From assembly GCA_026745465.1 (NCBI GenBank), contig JACYXH010000273.1:1024046-1088045 (forward strand): DNA of 64,000 bases, read 5' to 3'. Position 1 is the first letter of the stretch. Every line of letters begins with the position of its first letter. The position numbers and the translations under genes are program-made. Positions 57,295-64,000 of the stretch are shown here, one piece after another. The DNA is from Lota lota. Lineage: Eukaryota > Chordata > Actinopteri > Gadiformes > Lotidae. The notes under the pieces are model-generated. The model was given only the letters and a program-made list of their open reading frames with translations. It was not told the origin of the DNA and searched no databases.

Positions 57295-59752
57295 TGCCTA
57301 CTTACCATAACCTCTAATGGAGCTCCAGGAATGAAATACAATCGAGTTCGAGATAAGTCGATTTCATATCGTCGAGAAACAATTGGAAGAGAAATCTCTG
57401 CCTCTTGCATCTCACTGCCTGGAAGCACATGATCAGGGTTAGCCCTTCGCCCAGCCCACCAACGTGTATATGACTGTATTTTGTCTCATTATTGTGTGAG
57501 CAGAAAACGTACTCTGTTGTTCTGTGACAGACACAGTCATAACCAGTTCTGCGCCTTCCTGTTCCAAGAAGGTGAGGGTACATCCCTGGGTTTGTAGCTG
57601 CTCCTTTAAGTCTTCAGCCTGGAGAGTCACTGTACCTACACCATGTGTAATCTATGAAGAAAGTGGTTTGGGTTTTTAGTTTATTTTAATTGAGGTCCTT
57701 GTTTCATTTCTCGTGGCTAACAACTTAGCTTCGTGCTCACCGAACCGGTCTTCTCCAGTCCTCGGATAATCCGAGTAGCTTTGAGACACTGGTCAGAGCC
57801 CTTCAGGCCTGCCACCCTGAACCAGGAGTGAAAGCTCCCATTGACTGTTTCACCGTACGAGTACCTGTGTGGAAGATCGCTACTCTTAGACAACACCGCT
57901 GAGGTGAAGCTAAGATAATTCTTGTGCTTATAGCTTGATTCATCAAAACTCACTTGGCTTTCATGGTGAAGCGAAATGTCTCACGCTCCAAGAGGATGTA
58001 GCGTTCTTCAGAGTTTATGACCACCTCGAAACTTGGTAAAACTGCCGTTCACAAAAAAACAGGCCATTTTTGCTAATACAATGCATAAAGTTGAAACACT
58101 GACAAAGGTTCATATAAAATGTAAACACTGACCAAATTTCTGAACCTTAAACTCCAGAGTTGCAGCATTTTTCTTATCTCCTTCATAATGTGACACAATT
58201 TTCCATGTACCCAGTCTAAAAAGAAACCGAAGAATGCAAAAGAAAGAAATACACAGGGGAATAAGGAGGTGAGAAACTGGATAGACGCTGTCACTCAGGC
58301 TTCATGATAGGCCTACTTACCCAGCAACGTCAGGTATGTGTAGAGAACCACTGTACAGACCTCCGAATGGTGTCCGGAGAGATGAGTCCAGCTTCAAACG
58401 GTGCCCAGCTGGGTTCTTTGGAAGATGAAAATCCATTCAAATCATGAAAACGTTTTTTGGAAAGTTTCCTTAGATGATTCGATTTGAGACGCATCACAAC
58501 CCACAAAATACTCACAAATACTGATATTTCAATATTTTCCTCTAAGGGTCTCATGGTATGGTCCAGTGCGAAGATCCTGTACTTCACTGGTATTTAGATA
58601 GAGAGTAATACACATATATGAATAACGCGTGACGAGTAATATATTACATACAAGAAGGATATGGTTCAGATTCAGTCAGTGAAATTGAAGAAGGAGCTAA
58701 TGTTGTGCTATGGGACCTTGATCTGATGGTTTGTAGATGGGCTGATTGGTCTGGATGAAGAGGTACCCTCTGTGCATGGACACCAGCACGCGAGTCATTT
58801 TCCTCTCTGGCATGTTGGCCACCAGCAAAAGGTACGGCTCAGTCTTAAACTCTGGAAGCCTGTTCATCCTCTCCCTGTCTATCTGTACCAATTAAAGTGG
58901 GATGCATGTGTTACACTTCATATATACTCCTGTAAACTCAAACTTTAAATGTGAAAAACTTAAATATAAAACAACAGTTTTAGCCTAGAGTCATCCGACT
59001 GTCTCAACAACGTACAGTGGTTTAGTATAATGGATGTATTCTCTACATTATTGAGCTATTTTTAAACAACGTTTAGTGGAACCTATGTCCTCCACATTAT
59101 TTAGCTATGTTTCAACAAGGTTTAGTGGTTGAGTGTTACCTATGTCTTCTCTACATTATTGAGCTATGATTCAACAACGTTTAGTGTAACCTATGTCTTC
59201 TCTACATTATTTAGCTATGTTTCAACCAGGTTTAGTGTAACCTTTGTCCTCCACATTATTTAACTATGTTTCAACAATGTTTAGTGTAACCTATGTCCTC
59301 CACATTATTGAGCTCTGATTCAACAACGTTTAGTGTAACATGTTTGCCACGCTATCTTACCATGAGCTCCACGGTTTGGACTGCTCCACCGTGAGATAAA
59401 GTGGTCTGTATGTCTGACACGATTCTGCCAGTCATCTCATCCTCCAGATGGAGAGTTGTGACTGAAGTGGTCTGAACAAAAACCTTCTCTCTAACGTTGA
59501 CGTGGAACACTTTTGGAGCCGAGATGAAGAATCTGTACGTTCACAAATGTGAGAAAAATAAGCTATTTCAATCAGGAAATATTAACAGTGAATAAAAAAT
59601 AAGTGAATAAATAACAGTAAATAGTTCAATGTCATGATTTTCCACAGTGATGGAGCAATATTCATCGTCTATATTTTGGCCTACCTTTTAGTGGCACACA
59701 CAGAATCCAGAGCCAATATGAGTAAAAACAGTGAACAAGTAGACCTGTCCAT
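44633..59752 (-). CDS. C4: Complement C4, tandem copy 2 (Asp-type), apparently intact
   Basis: Same 41-exon layout as copy 1, with exon 1 at 59752 ([20 protein letters not shown]) and last exon 44633-44771. Taken exon by exon the lengths sum to about 1685 codons plus stop; human C4 is about 1744. Landmarks: exon 3 58717-58882 (open, [20 protein letters not shown]), beta-alpha junction RRPRRS, C4a 54546-54746 ([17 protein letters not shown]), thioester GCAEQ 51667-51681, isotype residue Asp 50058-50060 in [11 protein letters not shown], alpha-gamma junction SRRRREIDD near 47300, C-terminus [11 protein letters not shown]. It has none of the copy 1 breaks. Intron 25 contains a gypsy fragment on the opposite strand. 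Expected to be a secreted liver plasma protein that forms the C4b2a convertase. Confidence 0.95.
45690..45968. repeat. Minisatellite in C4-2 intron 38
   Basis: Counterpart of the copy 1 array, shorter, with ggttagtgtgacagg units. Confidence 0.88.
46920..47205. repeat. 25-base minisatellite in C4-2 intron 33
   Basis: Same gtgtgtaaagcgaactgaac family as copy 1, with fewer units and tgaaataaatg variants. Confidence 0.9.
47975..49045. repeat. Expanded 23-base minisatellite in C4-2 intron 29
   Basis: About 46 units of tacttgaatatagctcgtag plus ttg, nearly double the copy 1 array. Internal blocks with gtacttgaatgtggcttgta recur, suggesting segmental duplication of the array. Confidence 0.94.
50046..50241 (-). 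other. C4-2 exon 26, isotype-determining exon, Asp-type
   Basis: Reads [20 protein letters not shown] then RDGTLQ. The residue equivalent to human 1106 is Asp, as in human C4A, where it favours amide bonds to amino groups. The frame is open through all 196 bases. Confidence 0.92.
50345..51297 (+). mobile_element. Truncated Ty3/gypsy retrotransposon fragment (RNase H plus 3' LTR-like tail)
   Basis: Copy 1 has only a short (TA)n tract here, so about 950 bases were inserted into C4-2 intron 25, on the strand opposite to C4. An open frame at 50372-51022 carries the gypsy RNase H motifs [33 protein letters not shown] and [10 protein letters not shown], then [16 protein letters not shown]. Protease, reverse transcriptase and integrase are absent. 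The tail has aataaa and ends gccaca, consistent with a 3' LTR remnant. The flanks share tatatag, a possible target duplication hard to separate from the (TA)n. It is not expected to be active. Confidence 0.88.
51552..51758 (-). other. C4-2 exon 24, thioester exon
   Basis: Same [18 protein letters not shown] reading as copy 1, so the Ala substitution in the thioester pentapeptide is shared by both copies and predates their split. Confidence 0.92.
52625..53195. repeat. About 52-base minisatellite in C4-2 intron 20
   Basis: Counterpart of the copy 1 array with more units and a cacagaaagtgttaggaagt variant not seen in copy 1. A smaller gacctacaggttgag array follows at 53505-53780. Confidence 0.92.
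54546..54746 (-). other. C4-2 exon 17, C4a anaphylatoxin domain
   Basis: Six conserved cysteines as in copy 1. The only visible difference in the core is Thr to Ser (RRTCEE to RRSCEE). Confidence 0.92.
55550..56078. repeat. (GT)n with gagagaggg interruptions, C4-2 intron 14
   Basis: Same compound structure as in copy 1, with different run lengths. Confidence 0.95.
57175..57295. repeat. (ATTT)n/(AATT)n microsatellite in C4-2 intron 10
   Basis: Expanded relative to the short ttattatttg stretch at 41120-41190 in copy 1. Confidence 0.93.
58985..59345. repeat. About 49-base repeat in C4-2 intron 2
   Basis: Same family as at 42900-43140 in copy 1, with two to three more units. Confidence 0.85.
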
Positions 59753-60510
59753 TGTGGAGCTTAAACTGGTCTGAGCCCCAGTTGTCCAGTTCCCCAGTCT
59801 TAAAGTCCTGGTCTGAGCCCCTGGTCTCCAGTTCCCCAGTCTTATAGTCCTGGTCTCCAGTCTTATAGTCCTGCCCCTTGTGCTCACTTTCACAGTTGTA
59901 ATTTTTGCAGTTGTCATTATAATACTGAGCCCAACATCGGAGAGCTGATGAGATTACAAGTATGTGTGTTTTTAACTTGTTTTAAAGAAAGAAGGAAAAT
60001 AAAACTTAGGTTTGGGATATTAGATGACTGTAAAACATTAGACTGCAGCAGCCTGGATACACTATGGGGTTTCTGCCAAAAATGTGAGGGTTGTGTTGTC
60101 ATCTGATCTCTGATTGGTCTCTTCAAAACTGCCCCGTTTCTTCTAAATCATGTGATTTACAGGAATTGTGACATATTTGTTTTACATTGTTTACAAATTC
60201 CTTGTATTGTATTTATATGGCTTAATTAGCATATGGTTATTTATCTTTTCATTTAATATTTTCTGACTCATTGTGTACAGTTTTTTCTGTTATTGATGGT
60301 TTTCTTTATTTTTATCACAAACTTTCACACATGTTTATCTTGACATCAAATTTGACATGATGAAGCCAACATCGTAACTACATGTTTTTCTCAAACAATC
60401 CTCAAGGTGGTGCTAAACTGCGCTTTAGCCGTTAGGACGTTTTTGGCTACTTAAGAAACATGGCGGTACAACACGGCAGGCTCTGTGAAAGATGACCCCA
60501 TTACCCCCCC

Positions 60511-60557
<47 letters not shown>

Positions 60558-60855
60558 ACTACTCCCCTTCTTTCCAAATTTTATAAAATATAAAATGATA
60601 TCCAACGCATGTTTGGATAGCTGGTTAAACGTATTGAATGACAGAAACATGAGCATGCATGGTTTTATTAGTGTAATAGCGATAGTATATTACACATATT
60701 GTTACAGGTGGATATGCAGAACATAAAGCATTGATTAACCACAGGAGTTACACATTTTATAAGCAGAATATTTGTGGTGTATATATTTCAGTTAATATTT
60801 GAGAGGTCCATTGGTAATCGTTGTGATGGAAACTATACTGAACCAAAGTGGATCT
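59753..60855 (-). promoter_or_regulatory. C4-2 upstream region and C4-3 3' flank
   Basis: Near-copy of 43549-44632, including the inverted CCAAT box at 60112-60117 and a longer poly-C run at about 60505-60555. Conservation of the whole spacer shows that the unit was duplicated together with its promoter. Confidence 0.4.
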
Positions 60856-63800
60856 TTACAATCTACAGTCATTCAAGTCATTTGCAAAGTCATCATAAGA
60901 TTTACAACTCAGTTTAAATCTCCTCGATGTATTGCACTTCTGTGCATCAGGAACCAGCTCTACCCAAGTGTTGGACTCCAACAGGTACTGCATTCTAGAG
61001 AGAGAGAGAAAGAGAGAGTCAACATATCTACGTATAAATCTTAGATTTGTATTTTCATCGACATCGCTTACTTTCCCTTGGAGTCGGTTGTGGAGCCGTC
61101 TTTGCCCATGATGAGGTACTGCTGGCCCAACTCCAGCTCTTCTCTGCACTGAAGTCTGTTAGCAAACACTCTGTTGCTGCTCTCTTGTACTCTGATGTCC
61201 TTAGCTGCATGAAACAGGACATACACTCATTGTAACAAAGTAAAAGCCCTCCACATGAGCGTAGTCACACATTTGTATTTGTCTCGAGTGCTGTGGATCT
61301 CTTCTTTTTTATGACTTACTTGATTTTAGGACCCTCAGTACATTTGTGTTGTAAAGCCGGAAGTTACTCTTGAATGAGACACTGAGAACTTCCACCACGA
61401 ATCCTGAAAGCAAACCATGGACAAATAAGCCACACAGCAGATGGTACCCTTATCGTTGGTTCAGGTGATGTTATATGATCACCGTTGCAAAACACAATGA
61501 TTTTAGATTAGGAGTTGCAGTGAAATGATTAAATGTTGTTGTAAGTCCATCCACTATAGATAACTAGTACAGATGTGTGTAATGTGATGCTTTAAAAGAC
61601 AACACCAGTCTAGGTGATCAAACCATGTAGCCGTCTCTCCCGCCTTCACTAAAACTCTAATTACCAATATCGTTTGTCAAAAGGATTTCTTTTGACAAAT
61701 TCTGCCAAGGAGCATTTAGCGTGCGCACGCCTGCTGCAATGTTATAGCAGAACTTCTGGGGGGAGATGGCACTGAGCCTAGGCTGGAACCATGTAGACAC
61801 GCTCCACAGAAGAAAACTCCTTTGCGTGGATCAAGCTTCCAGAAGGGGGTTTTAAGCTTGTCTTTTGAGCTTGTCTGCCATCAGACTTTAGATATCAATC
61901 TGACATCTGATTTGGGTTAGTGTGACAGGGTAAGGGTTAGAGGGTTAGTGTGAGAGGATTGGTGTGAGAGGGTTAGTGTGAGGGGATTGGTGTGAGAGGG
62001 TTAGTGTGACAGGATGAGGGTGACAGGGTTAGTGACACAGGGATAGTGTGAGAGGGTTAGTGTGACAGGATGAGGGTGACAGGGTTAGTGTGACAGGGTT
62101 AATGAGACAGGGTTAGTGTGAGGATGAGGGTGACAGGGTTAGTGTGAGAGGGTTATGTCCTCACTGTAATCCACCACAGGGTGGAAGCAGGCGTGCTGTA
62201 TCCGGCTCCCTTTCTTCATGTTTGTTTTGAACAGGTTCTTAACTTCATGGCAGGGTCCTGATAGAAAAACGCAACGTTAGCAAAGTAGCAACAAAGCTAA
62301 GCGACATTTGAGGAAGTTGTCTGCCAATGGGTTGAGACTAAAGACCTACTTTCTGCACATTGGCACACATCGTCAGAACACAGTTTGGACACCTCTGTGC
62401 TTCTCTTAGGGGCAGAGTAAAATATAGTGCACTTTTTCACTGCAACGAAAGCAAAGAGTATAAATCAGCCTCATCCAGCCGGATCTCAGGGAACGAATGA
62501 CGAAAAGAGTGGATGAAAGGGTTATTGAAAGGATAGTAGTTACTTGGTTCATAGTAATCGTAGAATGATGCTTGAGCGGGCTGCAGGACGCTGATGGGTA
62601 CGGTTTGTTTAGCTTCAAACGTTATACATTGGCTCTCATCCTTGAACTGGAGTGAAAGATGTGGGTGTATACAGAATCAGAAAGAACATTAGCATGTTGT
62701 ATCGAATGTCACCAGATGTCCATTGTGAGTATGCAGTACCTCGTTAAAGTACAGGATGACTCTTCCATAAGAGATTTCATAATGTGAGATGTATAGCTCA
62801 GGGGGACTTTTAAGCTGTTGAAGAAACAGGGCACATTAAGTACATTTACTAACACATAACGAAGCCATGCTTATAATCGTCTGATAATGAGGCTTACTTA
62901 CACTGTCCAGATGCTCTGTATTAGCCTCAAAGCCACTAAGGAGGGTGATGTCTGCAATAGCCATACCAGTTAGATTGCTTTTCAGGCTGTAACACACAAA
63001 CAGATAAATATCAACACTGGGCTCAGGCTATAACAGGTGGAAACAAATGGAGATAGAGAGGGTGATCCACACTGAGCTTCCCATTTGTTTTATAAACCCA
63101 ATAAATGTGTGTAATGTTAAGTGAACTGAATGTTTAAAAAAGTAAACTGAACTGATTGTGTGTAAAGTGAACTGAACTGAATGTGTGTAAAGTGAACTGA
63201 ATGTGTGTGTAAAAGCCATTTTCGTTTATTTGGGTGTAGGACAAATTGTCCACTGGTGGCACTAACACACATATGTGCGGATCCTATATAAGTAGGAACC
63301 TTTCATCAGGTAACTTTGGGTGCTATTAAGGAGGGAGCACAAACAGTATTAGACCGCATCAAATCGTTACAGTGGGCAACGCTCATGAATCACGAATGGT
63401 TGTTGATATTTTTTGATCAATAAACTACAATCAAACTCAACAATGACTAATGGAGTCAAGTGATTTCCAAAGTAGGATACGGAGTATTGCAAGTTCGAGG
63501 AGAGCGCGTCAGCTAGTTCACTAGCCATAGACTGTTTATTTGTTTATGTTTTTAAGTCCTTATAGCAGCCCAGCATGGCTTTAAGTTTGTAGGCTTAGCC
63601 AATACAGTGTGTAAAGTGAACTGAACTGAATGTGTGTAAAGTGAACTGAAATAAACGTGTGTAAAGCGAGCTGAACTGAATGTGTGTAAAGTGAACTGAA
63701 TGTGTTTAAAGCGAACTGAATTGAATGAATGTAAAGTGAACTGAATGTGTGTAAAGTGAACTGAATGTGTGTACAGTAAACTGAACCGCCTGAATGCCAT

Positions 63801-64000
63801 CCAGGTAGACTGGACTCGGACTCACCTTACACAGACATTGTACAACATTGTGTTTTCTGAAGCTGAGTTGTCGTCGATTTCTCTTCTGCGTCGTGACAGT
63901 GTTTCGTGCAGGGCGATTTCTTCGTTGTAATCGTAGTTTTCATTAAAGTACTGGTAGTTGTTCAGAATCTTAGCTGTTGAAAGAACGGTTGGCACTGTTT
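60856..64000 (-). CDS. C4: Complement C4, tandem copy 3, partial (3' exons 33-41 only)
   Basis: Last exon 60856-60994 encodes the C-terminus ending [11 protein letters not shown]. Leftward-reading exons 40 to 33 follow in the order seen in copies 1 and 2, including the NTR-domain exons, the exon encoding [13 protein letters not shown] and, at about 63827-63975, the exon with the SRRRREIDD alpha-gamma junction. No frame break was seen in the visible exons. Exons 1-32, with the thioester, the isotype site and C4a, lie beyond base 64000, so its isotype is unknown. In many intron positions it agrees with copy 2 against copy 1 (for example the gagagagagaaagagagag tract before exon 41), which suggests that copies 2 and 3 are the more recent pair. 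Confidence 0.93.
61918..62155. repeat. Minisatellite in C4-3 intron 38
   Basis: Same ggttagtgtgacagg family as in the other two copies, the shortest of the three. Confidence 0.88.
63105..63785. repeat. 25-base minisatellite in C4-3 intron 33, interrupted by an insert
   Basis: gtgtgtaaagtgaactgaac units at 63105-63212 and 63608-63785, split by a unique insert of about 395 bases. Confidence 0.88.
63213..63608. mobile_element. LTR-like insert in C4-3 intron 33
   Basis: Absent from copies 1 and 2. It contains a TATA-like cctatataagtagg (about 63284-63297) and an aataaa at 63419-63424 some 130 bases downstream, the layout of an LTR with promoter and polyadenylation signal. No coding capacity. 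Terminal repeats and target duplication cannot be defined because the flanks are themselves repetitive. A non-LTR origin is possible. Confidence 0.4.

Overview
The window is vertebrate genomic DNA: intron-rich genes with GT-AG junctions, all real genes on the minus strand, and large amounts of micro- and minisatellite. The gene content (AIF1, CYP21A2, a tenascin-X-like gene, tandem complement C4) is that of the MHC class III neighbourhood. The protein sequences and compact introns point to a ray-finned fish. The very high tandem-repeat density would fit a gadiform such as cod, but that is an inference.

Layout, left to right (all genes read right to left): 347-1268, AIF1 without its last exon; 3818-6979, an eight-exon, four-Ig-domain transmembrane receptor that I cannot name; 8757-15366, a complete 12-exon steroid 21-hydroxylase (CYP21A2); 16571-24384, a tenascin-X-like extracellular-matrix gene (trimerisation coil, one EGF-like repeat, long Lys/Thr-rich region, four FNIII domains, fibrinogen-like C-terminus) with an apparent one-base break in its largest exon; 24486-30148, repeat-filled DNA with no gene I can support; 30149-43548, 44633-59752 and 60856->64000, three head-to-tail copies of complement C4. 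C4-1 and C4-2 each resolve into 41 exons, the number I know for human C4. C4-3 runs off the right edge.

The most interesting result is in the C4 array. At the position equivalent to human residue 1106, which sets C4A versus C4B chemistry, copy 1 has His (C4B-like) and copy 2 has Asp (C4A-like). Both carry GCAEQ rather than GCGEQ at the thioester. Copy 1 also has frame breaks in exons 3, 26 and 31 relative to copy 2, so it is either decaying or locally mis-sequenced. Copy 2 alone carries a Ty3/gypsy RNase H fragment in intron 25, and copy 3 alone carries an LTR-like insert in intron 33.

A second theme is that several minisatellites in CYP21A2 and TNX include exon edges. Their units contain copies of the 5' splice donor, the 3' splice acceptor or the stop codon, giving rows of decoy splice sites beside real exons.

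Exon coordinates were read by eye from splice consensus and reading phase. Summed exon lengths give whole-codon totals of 534 codons for CYP21A2, 464 for the Ig receptor and 1685 for C4-2. TNX is one base short of a whole number of codons, which agrees with the break seen.
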